Assembly: GCA_041392205.1 (NCBI GenBank)
Contig: JAWKMO010000008.1
Coordinates: 62,001 to 126,000 of the forward strand
DNA: 64,000 bases
Direction: 5' to 3'
From: Halomarinibacterium sp041392205
GTDB taxonomy: Bacteria; Bacteroidota; Bacteroidia; Flavobacteriales; Flavobacteriaceae
The notes beneath the pieces were generated by a model. The model did not search any database. It was not told where the DNA came from and was given only the letters and a program-made list of their open reading frames with translations. A program made the translations under genes and the position numbers. Below, piece after piece: positions 1 through 9,126 of this stretch. Numbering within the stretch: the first letter of the stretch is position 1; every line of letters starts with the position of its first letter.

Positions 1-1979
1 TTAGAAGAGAACTGAATATGAAAGAAGGTTGGTACCTACGTTCTTTTGAAACAACTTTGCAAAACGGAACCGAAGTCGCAATAGAAAGTATGCGAATTTT
101 GCATATTGAAAACGATGAACTAGGAATCATAAATTATCAAGTAACTCCGCTAAATAAGGATGTAGAAATTATATTTAAACCTTATTTAGATGGAGGAATT
201 ACCAATGAGGACTCTAATTGGGACGATAAATTTTGGGATACTTTGAACCTTTCTCAAGAAAACCACCAAGCCTTTATTCGCTCGCAAACAATGAAGACTC
301 ATTTTGATGTTTGCACCTTCATGCAATCCAAATTTTTTGTAGATGGAAAAGAAATGGAGTTGGAGTACAAGGCCAATGTAAAAGAACTTTCGGTGGCACT
401 TCATTACAAAATGGAGGTTAAAAAAGGGCAAACCGCCGCTATTGAAAAATATGCGGGTTATACAGTTTCATTAAATCATAAACCTGAAGAACTTGTAAAC
501 GCTTCAAAAGGAGTACTTCAAAAAGCCACTTCACTTGGTTTTTCAACGTTAAAAAAACAACAAGCCAACGCTTGGGCTTCTATTTGGGAAATGGCAGACA
601 TCACTATTAAAGGCGATGTAAAAGCACAACAGGGAATACGTTTTAATATTTTTCAATTAAATCAAACCTATCTCGGAAAAGACGCCCGACTTAACATTGG
701 ACCCAAAGGCTTTACTGGCGAAAAATATGGGGGAAGCACCTATTGGGATACCGAAGCGTATTGCATTCCGTTTTATATGGCAACCAAAGATCAAGCGGTG
801 GCTCGAAATTTATTAACCTATCGTTATAATCACCTGCAAAAGGCCATTGAAAATGCTGAAAAATTAGGTTTTAAAAAGGGCGCAGCATTGTATCCTATGG
901 TTACAATGAATGGGGAGGAGTGCCATAATGAATGGGAAATTACTTTTGAAGAAATTCACCGTAATGGAGCCATAGCCTTTGCGATTTATAATTACGAACG
1001 TTTTACGGGAGACATCACCTATATTCCCGAAAAAGGATTGGAAGTTCTTATTGGGATTGCCCGCTTTTGGGCACAACGGGCTACTTTTAGCGAAGCCAAA
1101 AACAAGTATGTAATTTTAGGAGTAACTGGACCTAATGAATACGAGAATAATGTAAATAATAATTGGTACACCAATTATATGGCAAAGTGGTGTTTGGAAT
1201 ATGCTGCTTTACAAGTTGAAAAAGTGAAATTGAATAATACTTCCGATTTTGCCAGAATTGAAAGCACCACAAACTTAATGGCTACAGAAACGACGCAATG
1301 GAAAGCAGTAGCATCACAAATGTATTTTCCCTATTCTGAAGAAAAAGGAGTGTACCTTCAACAAGATGGGTTTTTGGATAAAGAATTAATAACGGTAGCG
1401 CATTTAGATCGTTCGCAAAGACCCATTAACCAAAAATGGTCTTGGGATAGGATTTTGCGATCGCCTTACATAAAACAAGCCGATACTTTACAAGGATTCT
1501 ATTTTTTTGAAGAGCATTTCAGTAAAGAACAGTTGCAAAAACACTTCGATTTTTACGAACCCTTTACGGTTCACGAATCCTCGCTTTCCCCTTGCGTTCA
1601 TAGCATTCAGGCAGCAAAGTTGGATAGAATGGAGCAAGCCTATACTTTTTACTTACGCACGTCTCGTTTGGATTTGGACGATTACAATAAAGAAGTAGAA
1701 GAGGGATGTCATATTACCAGTATGGCTGGGACTTGGATGAGTATTGTAGAAGGGTTTGGCGGAATGCGAGTGCGAGATGGAAAATTGCATTTTGAACCTA
1801 AAATTCCAAAAGAGTGGCAACAATATGCTTTTAAAATTAATTTTAGAGGACAAATTTTAAAAGTCTCTATAGCTAAAGAGGCACAAGTATTTAAAGTAGA
1901 TGGAACGTTGCCTTTGCTTATTATCGTAAATCAAAAAGAAGTACTACTTCAACCCCATATAGAAACTGTCATTAACTAA
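1..1979 (+). CDS. Glycoside hydrolase family 65 maltose phosphorylase, 5' truncated by window edge
   Basis: Phosphorolysis of maltose (or a related alpha-glucobiose) to beta-glucose 1-phosphate and glucose in the cytoplasm. The frame is open from base 3 with no stop, and the residues before the first ATG at 18 (RELN) continue the family pattern, so the true start lies upstream; roughly 100-120 residues are missing against the usual ~770. The block around residue 300 of the visible part (ECHNEWEITFEE) is the GH65 catalytic region holding the general acid Glu, and TGPNEYENN follows. The GH13 gene starts 10 bases downstream, so this is the end of a maltodextrin-use operon. Substrate specificity within GH65 (maltose, trehalose, kojibiose) is inferred, not proven. 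Confidence 0.88.
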   Translation, partial: RRELNMKEGWYLRSFETTLQNGTEVAIESMRILHIENDELGIINYQVTPLNKDVEIIFKPYLDGGITNEDSNWDDKFWDTLNLSQENHQAFIRSQTMKTHFDVCTFMQSKFFVDGKEMELEYKANVKELSVALHYKMEVKKGQTAAIEKYAGYTVSLNHKPEELVNASKGVLQKATSLGFSTLKKQQANAWASIWEMADITIKGDVKAQQGIRFNIFQLNQTYLGKDARLNIGPKGFTGEKYGGSTYWDTEAYCIPFYMATKDQAVARNLLTYRYNHLQKAIENAEKLGFKKGAALYPMVTMNGEECHNEWEITFEEIHRNGAIAFAIYNYERFTGDITYIPEKGLEVLIGIARFWAQRATFSEAKNKYVILGVTGPNEYENNVNNNWYTNYMAKWCLEYAALQVEKVKLNNTSDFARIESTTNLMATETTQWKAVASQMYFPYSEEKGVYLQQDGFLDKELITVAHLDRSQRPINQKWSWDRILRSPYIKQADTLQGFYFFEEHFSKEQLQKHFDFYEPFTVHESSLSPCVHSIQAAKLDRMEQAYTFYLRTSRLDLDDYNKEVEEGCHITSMAGTWMSIVEGFGGMRVRDGKLHFEPKIPKEWQQYAFKINFRGQILKVSIAKEAQVFKVDGTLPLLIIVNQKEVLLQPHIETVIN

Positions 1980-1989
1980 TTCAAAAATA

Positions 1990-3438
1990 ATGAAATCAAA
2001 ACTTGTATTCCTGCTCTTGGTCGCTTTAGTTAGTTTTTCCTGTAAGGAAAAAGGAAAGGAAATTTCCCATTCTGAAGAACCCATAAAAGAAATAACCATT
2101 CCTCCCGTAGATAATAGTGTTTTGGAAAATGCGGTCATTTATGAGGCAAATATACGTCAATATTCCCCCGAGGGTACTTTCAATGCCTTTGCTCAAGATA
2201 TTCCAAAGTTAAAAGAATTGGGTGTAAAAATAATCTGGTTAATGCCTATTCACCCTATCTCTATGGCAAAAAGGAAAGCTAAAGGCGATTTGTTAGTAGC
2301 CGATATCGAAGATCCCGAAGAACGCAAAAAATATTTAGGAAGTCCCTATGCTGTGGCAAATTATACGGCTGTTAATCCCGATATGGGAACCATGGAAGAT
2401 TTTAGCGCTATGGTAGACATTGCCCACGAAAATGGTATGTATGTTATTTTAGATTGGGTACCCAATCATACTGGTTGGGATCATCCTTGGATTACTGAAC
2501 ATCCCGAATATTATACCAAAAACAATAAAGGTGAAATTACCGATCCCATTCAAGACAATGGAGAACCTTGGGGTTGGACCGATGTAGCCGATTTAAACTA
2601 TGGCAATCAAGAAATGCGAAAAGCCATGATAGATGAAATGATGTTTTGGATTACCGAGCAAAATGTAGATGGATTCCGTTGTGATGTAGCCCACGGTGTG
2701 CCTTTGGATTTTTGGGAAACCTGTATCCCAACCCTGCGTAGTAAAAAAGCGCTTTTTATGCTAGCAGAAGCAGAGTTACCGTATTTATTAACAGGTGAAA
2801 ATTTATTCGATATGTGTTATGCCTGGGAAGGACATCATGTATTAAATAGTATTGCACAAGGGAAAGAAAATAGTGAACGATTTGATAGGTATATGGATAG
2901 CATTGCTTCAAAATTTGAAAAAGATGATATTTTAATGAACTTTGTTACCAATCACGATGAAAATGCCTGGGCCGGACCTTTAAAAGAACGCATGGGCGAT
3001 GCTAGTGAAGTAATGACAGCACTTACCTATGTCATGCCTGGAATGCCACTTATTTATAGTGGTCAAGAATACGATATGGATTATCGTCTTAGCTTCTTTG
3101 GAAAAGATACCATCCCCAAAACAAAAGGAACAATGTGGCCATTGTTGGAAAAACTAGGAAAATTAAAAAACAATACTTCCAGCTTACGCGGAGGAAAAGA
3201 AGCGGCTTCCTATTCTAGAATGGCTACTTCAAACGATAAAAACATTTTGGCTTTTAGCCGAAAAATGGAAAATAACCATTTAGTTTTTATGGCGAATCTC
3301 ACCAACAAACCAGCGTCATTTACGATAGAAGTTGAAGGAGAATATTTAAATGCTCTTACTAATGAAAAGGTAGTAATAAAACAATACGACACCCATAATT
3401 TTAACCCCTGGCAATACCTTATTTTAATAAAACAATAA
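1990..3438 (+). CDS. GH13 alpha-amylase family lipoprotein
   Basis: Probable glucan hydrolase anchored in the envelope and feeding maltose to the GH65 enzyme. A lipoprotein signal peptide ends at the lipobox VSFSC (Cys about residue 18). The four GH13 motifs are visible: DWVPNHTGW near residue 154, GFRCDVAH near 230 with the nucleophile Asp, a candidate acid Glu in LAEAE near 258, and NHDENAW near 322 with the transition-state Asp. At 482 residues it is compact and has no obvious carbohydrate-binding module beyond a C-terminal beta domain. It lies 10 bases after the GH65 gene and ends at a strong terminator, so the two are co-transcribed. Exact product specificity cannot be read from the sequence. 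Confidence 0.9.
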   Translation: MKSKLVFLLLVALVSFSCKEKGKEISHSEEPIKEITIPPVDNSVLENAVIYEANIRQYSPEGTFNAFAQDIPKLKELGVKIIWLMPIHPISMAKRKAKGDLLVADIEDPEERKKYLGSPYAVANYTAVNPDMGTMEDFSAMVDIAHENGMYVILDWVPNHTGWDHPWITEHPEYYTKNNKGEITDPIQDNGEPWGWTDVADLNYGNQEMRKAMIDEMMFWITEQNVDGFRCDVAHGVPLDFWETCIPTLRSKKALFMLAEAELPYLLTGENLFDMCYAWEGHHVLNSIAQGKENSERFDRYMDSIASKFEKDDILMNFVTNHDENAWAGPLKERMGDASEVMTALTYVMPGMPLIYSGQEYDMDYRLSFFGKDTIPKTKGTMWPLLEKLGKLKNNTSSLRGGKEAASYSRMATSNDKNILAFSRKMENNHLVFMANLTNKPASFTIEVEGEYLNALTNEKVVIKQYDTHNFNPWQYLILIKQ

Positions 3439-3444
3439 AAAAAG

Positions 3445-3468
3445 GCCCTTGAAAAAGGGCTTTTTTTT
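3445..3468 (+). terminator. Rho-independent terminator after the GH13 gene
   Basis: A six-base-pair stem GCCCTT/AAGGGC with a GAAA tetraloop is followed by eight T and preceded by a run of A. It starts just after the GH13 stop and separates the maltodextrin genes from the glycolysis operon. Confidence 0.85.
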
Positions 3469-3507
3469 GAATTTCGAAAATCGAAAACGATATCGATTGA
3501 TTTCCTG

Positions 3508-3538
3508 TTTGCTATGTGAAATTAATGCTATAATTTTA
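3508..3538 (+). promoter_or_regulatory. Candidate promoter of the pfkA-gapA-kinase-pgi operon
   Basis: TTTG at 3508-3511 and a TATAATTTTA stretch at 3529-3538 resemble the Bacteroidota -33/-7 elements (TTTG, TAnnTTTG), with one mismatch in the -7 box. The only other gap upstream holds the terminator, so a promoter is expected here. Confidence 0.4.
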
Positions 3539-3543
3539 CCTTA

Positions 3544-4530
3544 ATGAATACAAAAATAAAACGAATTGGAGTCTTAACAAGTGGGGGAGATGCTCCCGGG
3601 ATGAATGCTGCTATACGTGCCGTAGTGCGTGCCTGCTCGTATCACAACTTAGAGTGTGTTGGTATTTTTCGAGGGCTACAAGGGCTTATTGAAGCCGATT
3701 TTAAAGAAATGGGACCTCGATCGGTAAAAAATATTATTAACAGAGGAGGCACTATTTTAAAATCTGCCCGTTCCAAAGAATTTATGACTAAAGCAGGTCG
3801 TCAAGAGGCTTATGATAATTTAAAAGAAGCCAAAATTGATGCATTAGTGGTTATTGGGGGCGATGGAACGTTTACAGGCGCTAGTGTTTTTAATGAAGAA
3901 TTTAATTTTCCCATTGTAGGAATTCCAGGAACCATTGATAATGATATTAACGGTACCGACTACACCATTGGCTACGATACTGCCTTAAATACAGTAGTAG
4001 AAGCCATCGATAAAATTAGAGACACTGCAAACTCTCATAACCGCTTATTTTTGGTAGAAGTGATGGGACGCGATGCAGGGGATATAGCCTTAAATGCGGG
4101 TATTGGTGCGGGTGCTGAAGAAATTCTCATCCCAGAACAAAACCTTGGAAGAGATCGCTTAATCGCTTCCTTAAAACGAAGTAAGAAATCGGGTAAATCT
4201 TCTAGTATTGTTGTAGTAGCTGAAGGCGATCAAATAGGAAAAAATATTTTTGGCTTGGCAGAATATATACAGCAAAATATGGACGAATACGAAGTGAAAG
4301 TAACTGTTTTGGGCCATATTCAACGAGGAGGATCTCCCAGTTGTTACGATCGGGTTTTGGCTAGTAGACTAGGGGTAGGAGCCATAGATGCCCTTTTGGA
4401 AGGGAAAAGAGATGTCATGATAGGTGTCTCACATAATAAAATAGTAAGAGTCCCTTTTGCAGAAGCCATAAAGGGTGAAAATGAAATAGATTTAGATTTA
4501 ATAAGAGTAGCAGATATTACATCTGTATAA
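3544..4530 (+). CDS. pfkA: ATP-dependent 6-phosphofructokinase
   Basis: Phosphorylates fructose 6-phosphate to fructose 1,6-bisphosphate, the committing step of glycolysis. The N-terminal TSGGDAPGMNAAIR motif binds ATP; GGDGT near residue 104 has the Gly typical of the ATP-dependent rather than the pyrophosphate-dependent type; GTIDNDINGTD near residues 128-138 carries the catalytic Asp; GHIQRGG binds the sugar phosphate. Length (328) is normal for the bacterial PfkA family. First gene of a four-gene operon; gapA begins 10 bases downstream. Confidence 0.96.
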   Translation: MNTKIKRIGVLTSGGDAPGMNAAIRAVVRACSYHNLECVGIFRGLQGLIEADFKEMGPRSVKNIINRGGTILKSARSKEFMTKAGRQEAYDNLKEAKIDALVVIGGDGTFTGASVFNEEFNFPIVGIPGTIDNDINGTDYTIGYDTALNTVVEAIDKIRDTANSHNRLFLVEVMGRDAGDIALNAGIGAGAEEILIPEQNLGRDRLIASLKRSKKSGKSSSIVVVAEGDQIGKNIFGLAEYIQQNMDEYEVKVTVLGHIQRGGSPSCYDRVLASRLGVGAIDALLEGKRDVMIGVSHNKIVRVPFAEAIKGENEIDLDLIRVADITSV

Positions 4531-4540
4531 ACAAAAAAAT

Positions 4541-5536
4541 ATGACAAAAATTGGAATTAACGGTTTTGGAAGAATAGGACGAATTGCTTTCCGTATCGCC
4601 GCACAAAATAAAAATGTTGAAATAGTAGCCATCAATGATTTACTAGATGTTGAGCATTTAGCGTATTTATTAAAATACGATTCAGTTCATGGGAAATATC
4701 AAGGTACTGTAGAAGTAAAAGACGGTCAATTAGTAGTCGATGGAAAAACCATTCGTGTGACCGCCGAAAGAAATCCGGAAGACCTGAAATGGGACGCTGT
4801 AGGAGCGGAAATAGTGATCGATTGTACAGGTATTTTTACAGAATTAGACAACGCTTCCGCGCATCTTAAAGCCGGAGCCAAAAAAGTGGTTATTTCGGCA
4901 CCCTCAAAAACAGCACCTATGTTTGTTATGGGGGTAAATCATAACGAGGTAAAACCAACCGATACTATAGTATCAAACGCTTCTTGCACCACCAACTGTT
5001 TGGCACCTTTGGCCAAAGTTATTCACGATAATTTAGGGATTGTAGAAGGCTTAATGACCACCGTTCATGCCACAACCGCTACCCAATTAACCGTGGATGG
5101 TCCTTCGCGCAAAGATTTTCGTGGGGGTAGAAGTGCCCTTATGAACATTATACCGGCTTCCACAGGAGCCGCTGTTGCCGTAACAAAAGTAATTCCTTCC
5201 TTAAAAGGAAAACTTACCGGAATGGCTTTTCGTGTACCTACAGCAGATGTTTCGGTAGTAGATTTAACCGTTCGTACCGAAAAAAGTGCAAGTTATGAAG
5301 AAGTGAAAAAACTTTTTAAAGAGGCAGCAAACGGGGCCTATAAAGGGATTATTGATTATACCGAAGAATTGGTTGTTTCTCAAGATTTTGTAAGTGATCC
5401 TAATACATGTAACTTTGATGCCGATGCCGGGATTGCTTTAAACGACAATTTTTTTAAGTTGGTAGCTTGGTATGATAATGAATACGGATACTCTTCAAAA
5501 CTAATCGATCTCGCATTACACGTAGCTAAAATTTAA
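4541..5536 (+). CDS. gapA: Type I glyceraldehyde-3-phosphate dehydrogenase
   Basis: Converts glyceraldehyde 3-phosphate to 1,3-bisphosphoglycerate with NAD and phosphate. The Rossmann motif INGFGRIGR opens the protein; SNASCTTNCLAP near residue 150 holds the catalytic Cys, and YDNEYGYS is the usual C-terminal signature. The 331-residue length is typical. Its stop codon overlaps the start of the next gene (TAATG), which supports translational coupling within the glycolysis operon. Confidence 0.97.
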   Translation: MTKIGINGFGRIGRIAFRIAAQNKNVEIVAINDLLDVEHLAYLLKYDSVHGKYQGTVEVKDGQLVVDGKTIRVTAERNPEDLKWDAVGAEIVIDCTGIFTELDNASAHLKAGAKKVVISAPSKTAPMFVMGVNHNEVKPTDTIVSNASCTTNCLAPLAKVIHDNLGIVEGLMTTVHATTATQLTVDGPSRKDFRGGRSALMNIIPASTGAAVAVTKVIPSLKGKLTGMAFRVPTADVSVVDLTVRTEKSASYEEVKKLFKEAANGAYKGIIDYTEELVVSQDFVSDPNTCNFDADAGIALNDNFFKLVAWYDNEYGYSSKLIDLALHVAKI

Positions 5537-6405
5537 TGCTCATGACATTAATTGCAGATGGCGGTTCCACAAAATGTGATTGGATTTTACTGGGCCCAGA
5601 AGGAGAGGTTTTAATAAAAACCCGTACTAAAGGATTAAATCCTGCAGTCATTCCCTTGGAAGAACTCTATAAAAGAATTCAGGAAAATGAAGATTTAACT
5701 AAAATTTTCCACATCACCGAAACGGTAGATTTTTATGGGGCAGGTTGTGGAACTAAAACCCCAAAAGCAATCCTAACCAAGGTTCTTACAGAATTATTTC
5801 CTAATGCGGTTGTAGATGTAAATGAGGATTTACTAGCAGCCGTTTATGCAGCCACTACAGAACCTGGAATTGTTTGCATTTTAGGAACGGGTTCCAACAG
5901 TTGTTATTATGATGGCGAGAAGATTCATGCTCATGTTCCCTCTTTAGGGTATGTTTTAATGGATGAGGCCAGTGGGAATTATTTTGGAAAACGATTGATT
6001 AGGGATTATTTTTATAAAAAAATGCCCGAAAAATTAGCCAAAGAATTCGAAAAACGTTTCAATTTGGATCCCGACGAGATAAAATTAAATGTGTATCAGC
6101 GTCCCAATCCAAATACGTATTTGGCTTCTTTTGCCGAGTTTATTTTTACTTCAGAAGAAGTAAACGGTTATTTTTGGCAACTTATTACGGAAGGGATGAC
6201 GCGCTTTATCGAATATCGCGTCCTTTGCTACAAAGAAGCTCAAAATGTCCCCATTCATTTTATTGGTTCTATTGCGCATTTTTCTGAAGAACAAATACGG
6301 AATGCCATGAAACCCTATCATTTACAGTTGGGGAAAATCATACGCCGCCCTATTGATGGTTTAATAGAATATTATCGAGAGCACCGATTAAAAGTGAGTA
6401 ATTAA
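5536..6405 (+). CDS. BadF/BadG/BcrA/BcrD-type ATPase, probable sugar (N-acetylglucosamine-like) kinase
   Basis: Member of the ASKHA ATPase fold. The phosphate-1 motif is at the N-terminus (LIADGGSTKCDW), the phosphate-2 motif is ILGTGSNS near residue 117, and a conserved DEASGNYFGKR follows. Proteins of this type in Bacteroidota are annotated as N-acetylglucosamine kinase-like; the exact substrate is unknown. Placement between gapA and pgi, with one-base overlaps (TAATG) on both sides, suggests a role in phosphorylating hexoses entering glycolysis, perhaps the free glucose left by the maltose phosphorylase; that is inference. The ATG at 5536 and an in-frame ATG six bases later are both possible starts. 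Confidence 0.8.
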   Translation: MLMTLIADGGSTKCDWILLGPEGEVLIKTRTKGLNPAVIPLEELYKRIQENEDLTKIFHITETVDFYGAGCGTKTPKAILTKVLTELFPNAVVDVNEDLLAAVYAATTEPGIVCILGTGSNSCYYDGEKIHAHVPSLGYVLMDEASGNYFGKRLIRDYFYKKMPEKLAKEFEKRFNLDPDEIKLNVYQRPNPNTYLASFAEFIFTSEEVNGYFWQLITEGMTRFIEYRVLCYKEAQNVPIHFIGSIAHFSEEQIRNAMKPYHLQLGKIIRRPIDGLIEYYREHRLKVSN

Positions 6406-7967
6406 TGAATTATTTTCCGAAGATAAACCCTACACAAACGGAAGCTTGGAAATTACTTTCGCAGCATTTTTCAGAAATGAAGGAGGTAAAAATGCAGCAT
6501 TTATTTTCAGAAGATTCGCAAAGAGCGGAACAATTCTCCATTTCCTGGGAAGATTTTTTCGTAGATTACTCAAAAAACAGAATTACTGCTAAAACCCTGC
6601 AACTATTGCTTCAATTAGCAAAAGAAGTAGGGTTAAAAGAAGCTCTCGAGGCTCAATTTAATGGAGTTGCTATCAACGAAACGGAGGGCAGAGCAGTAGG
6701 GCATACCCAACTTCGTAATTTTAAAAAGTTACCCAAAGAAGTTTCCGAAGCACTTCAAAAAATGAAGTTCTTTTCTGAAGAGATTACCTCCGGAAACTGG
6801 AAAGGTTACACCGGAAAATCGATTACTCATGTGGTAAATATAGGTATTGGAGGCAGCGATTTAGGTCCCGATATGGTCTGCGAAGCGCTGAAGTTTTATA
6901 AAAACCATTTGGAGGTTCGGTTTGTTAGCAATGTGGATGGTGATCATGTAAGGGAAAGCATCAAGGACTTAAACAGAGAAACTACATTGTTTATTATTGT
7001 GTCCAAAACCTTTACCACCCAAGAAACCCTTACCAATGCCGAAACCATTCGTGCTTGGTTTTTGGAGGAGGCTTTGCAAAAGGATGTAGCAAAACATTTT
7101 GTAGCAGTCTCTACCCATTTGGAAGCGGTTTCCAACTTCGGGATTGCTCCTCAAAACATATTCCCCATGTGGGATTGGGTAGGCGGACGCTTTTCGTTGT
7201 GGAGTGCCGTGGGCTTGTCCATTGCTTGTGCTGTGGGTTACCCACATTTTGAAGACTTGTTAAAAGGAGCTCATGAAATGGACCTACATTTTAAAGAAAC
7301 TCCTTTTTCAGAAAACATTCCAGTAACCTTAGCATTGCTTTCTATTTGGTACAATAACTTTTTTGATGCCGAAAGTGAGTGTATCGTACCTTATTCGCAG
7401 TATTTGAGTAAGCTGGTGGCGTACCTTCAGCAGGGCATTATGGAGAGTAATGGAAAAAGTGTGGATAGAAATGGTGATTCTATCGATTACCAAACAGGAA
7501 CCATTGTTTGGGGAAGCACCGGTACCAATGCACAACACGCTTTCTTTCAGTTAATTCATCAGGGAACAAAGTTGATTCCCTGCGATTTTATTGCATTTGC
7601 TGATTCGCTTTACGGAAATGACAACCACCAAAATAAATTGTTAGCCAATTGCTTTGCGCAAACAGAAGCATTACTGCAAGGAACCTACGGAAGTGAGGTA
7701 GAGAAAAGCTTTAAAAAGTTTGAAGGCAACAAACCTACCAATACTATTTTAATCCAAAAATTAACCCCAAAATCATTGGGTGCCCTTATCGCTATGTATG
7801 AACATAAGTTGTTTGTACAGGGTGTTATATGGAATATTTTTAGTTACGATCAATGGGGGGTTGAATTAGGAAAAAAATTAGCGAAAGGCACACTTACTGC
7901 CATTAAAACTAAGGACTTATCGGGTCTAACCAATGCTTCAACAAAACAACTCATCCAAAAAATTTAA
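6405..7967 (+). CDS. pgi: Glucose-6-phosphate isomerase
   Basis: Interconverts glucose 6-phosphate and fructose 6-phosphate. Visible family blocks are IGIGGSDLGPDMV near residue 147, GGRFSLWSAVG near residue 260 (PGI signature 1), NGKSVDRNG and GSTGTNAQHAFFQLIHQGT (with the active-site Glu/His region). At 520 residues it is slightly shorter than the common 545-550. Start overlaps the stop of the kinase gene (TAATG). It is the last gene of the pfkA operon, followed by a hairpin. Confidence 0.96.
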   Translation: MNYFPKINPTQTEAWKLLSQHFSEMKEVKMQHLFSEDSQRAEQFSISWEDFFVDYSKNRITAKTLQLLLQLAKEVGLKEALEAQFNGVAINETEGRAVGHTQLRNFKKLPKEVSEALQKMKFFSEEITSGNWKGYTGKSITHVVNIGIGGSDLGPDMVCEALKFYKNHLEVRFVSNVDGDHVRESIKDLNRETTLFIIVSKTFTTQETLTNAETIRAWFLEEALQKDVAKHFVAVSTHLEAVSNFGIAPQNIFPMWDWVGGRFSLWSAVGLSIACAVGYPHFEDLLKGAHEMDLHFKETPFSENIPVTLALLSIWYNNFFDAESECIVPYSQYLSKLVAYLQQGIMESNGKSVDRNGDSIDYQTGTIVWGSTGTNAQHAFFQLIHQGTKLIPCDFIAFADSLYGNDNHQNKLLANCFAQTEALLQGTYGSEVEKSFKKFEGNKPTNTILIQKLTPKSLGALIAMYEHKLFVQGVIWNIFSYDQWGVELGKKLAKGTLTAIKTKDLSGLTNASTKQLIQKI

Positions 7968-7989
7968 TTTTTCTTTTGCATAAATACCT

Positions 7990-8017
7990 AAAACACTCGA
8001 TTTAAAACGAGGGTTTT
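7990..8017 (+). terminator. Probable terminator after pgi
   Basis: A ten-base inverted repeat (7990-7999 and 8008-8017) with one mismatch and an 8-base loop, A-rich on its left and T-rich on its right side, lies 23 bases after the pgi stop. Confidence 0.6.
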
Positions 8018-8067
8018 GCTATTTTTAGGGTATCACAAAAACGAGTACTAACTAAAAATGAAACATT

Positions 8068-8418
8068 ATGAGTGCCACAGACGGAAAAATTACGCTACAA
8101 CAGGCTATTGACTGGACTAGTAACTACAGAAATGCTCCGGTAAACAATGCCACCGCATTTTTAATCCCTATTCAGGATTTACAAGGTGCCCTTGCCGAAA
8201 TTCAAGGGCAAACGGGTTCTCCCATGGTACGAGCCTATTTGGCATCAGACAATGGGGTAGAAAAACTGGTGATAGTAGGAACCCAAGAAGATAGAAGTGG
8301 GGTCTATCGCGATTTATTACCCGCTGCGGGAGAAGCAGCAGATGCTGGTTCCAATAGTATCTGGGATTTTACAGATCCTTGTCCTCCAAAATGCGATCCT
8401 TCTAGTCCCTTAAATTAA
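8068..8418 (+). CDS. Hypothetical protein, 116 aa, Flavobacteriaceae type
   Basis: Not recognised as a named family. No signal peptide or membrane segment. The N-terminal part (GKITLQQAIDWTSNYR) looks helical, and the C-terminus ends in a short Pro/Cys stretch (CPPKCDP) that could bind metal. It is followed 13 bases later by the multi-pass membrane protein gene and may be co-transcribed with the sensor operon. Codon use matches the neighbours, so it is probably a real gene of unknown role. Confidence 0.7.
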   Translation: MSATDGKITLQQAIDWTSNYRNAPVNNATAFLIPIQDLQGALAEIQGQTGSPMVRAYLASDNGVEKLVIVGTQEDRSGVYRDLLPAAGEAADAGSNSIWDFTDPCPPKCDPSSPLN

Positions 8419-8431
8419 TTGGGTTTAGTTA

Positions 8432-9094
8432 ATGACCGAAATGATAAAAGAAAATGTAATAGATTTTATTGGTGACGTAACCGTATTTCTATCATTATTT
8501 TTACCCATACTTTACTTAAAAGGCTTTACTAAATTTGGTAAGGCCTTCAAGTATTTTACTATCTATCTGGTCTTAATTGGTCTGGTTCAATTAGGTTCAA
8601 AACTTCATAAAGTGTTTTTTGAAGGAGAGAGCACGTTGTTTTTTTTCTTTTACTTTTTACTTTTTCAATTTCTTTCCTTATCCATGTTTTATTACCATTT
8701 ATTGAGAAAGAAATTTATTAAGATTGTCATTGTAGTTGGACTTCTATTATTTTCAATGCAATATGTGCTGGATCCAAGCTTGTATAGTAGATATAATCCA
8801 ATAGCTGCCGTTATTTCTAATTTAATTATTGTTATTTACGCTATATTATATTTGTACCAATCACTAAGTCATAAAAAAACAGACTTTGTTTTTATCAGTT
8901 CTGCCATACTCATCTACCTACTATCCAGTTCATTGATTTTTGCGTCAGGAAATTTAGTGTTAAATATTAACATCCCTATTTCTGTTTCCGATACATTAGT
9001 GAATGTAAATAGGTTTTTGTATTTAGGTTTTCAGTTTATTATTATTATTGAATGGTGGAAGAATTACTCTAATTTCAATACTTCAAAATCATAA
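8432..9094 (+). CDS. Multi-pass membrane protein of unknown function next to a two-component system
   Basis: About seven strongly hydrophobic segments spread over 220 residues, with a short Lys-rich loop after segment three and a hydrophilic C-terminus. No enzymatic motif is visible. It precedes the histidine kinase by 32 bases, and the kinase also seems to have its own promoter. A 7-TM protein beside a kinase that has only a single membrane helix suggests a sensory or ligand-binding partner, but this is inference from position only. Confidence 0.65.
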   Translation: MTEMIKENVIDFIGDVTVFLSLFLPILYLKGFTKFGKAFKYFTIYLVLIGLVQLGSKLHKVFFEGESTLFFFFYFLLFQFLSLSMFYYHLLRKKFIKIVIVVGLLLFSMQYVLDPSLYSRYNPIAAVISNLIIVIYAILYLYQSLSHKKTDFVFISSAILIYLLSSSLIFASGNLVLNINIPISVSDTLVNVNRFLYLGFQFIIIIEWWKNYSNFNTSKS

Positions 9095-9095
9095 T

Positions 9096-9122
9096 TTGAA
9101 GTTCCGCAATTTCCTATCTTCG
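9096..9122 (+). promoter_or_regulatory. Candidate promoter of the histidine kinase gene
   Basis: TTG (9096-9098), 16 bases, then TATCTTCG (9115-9122), one mismatch from the Bacteroidota -7 box TAnnTTTG. Only four bases separate the box from the ATG at 9127, so a transcript from this promoter would be leaderless or nearly so. Confidence 0.5.
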
Positions 9123-9126
9123 TGAA

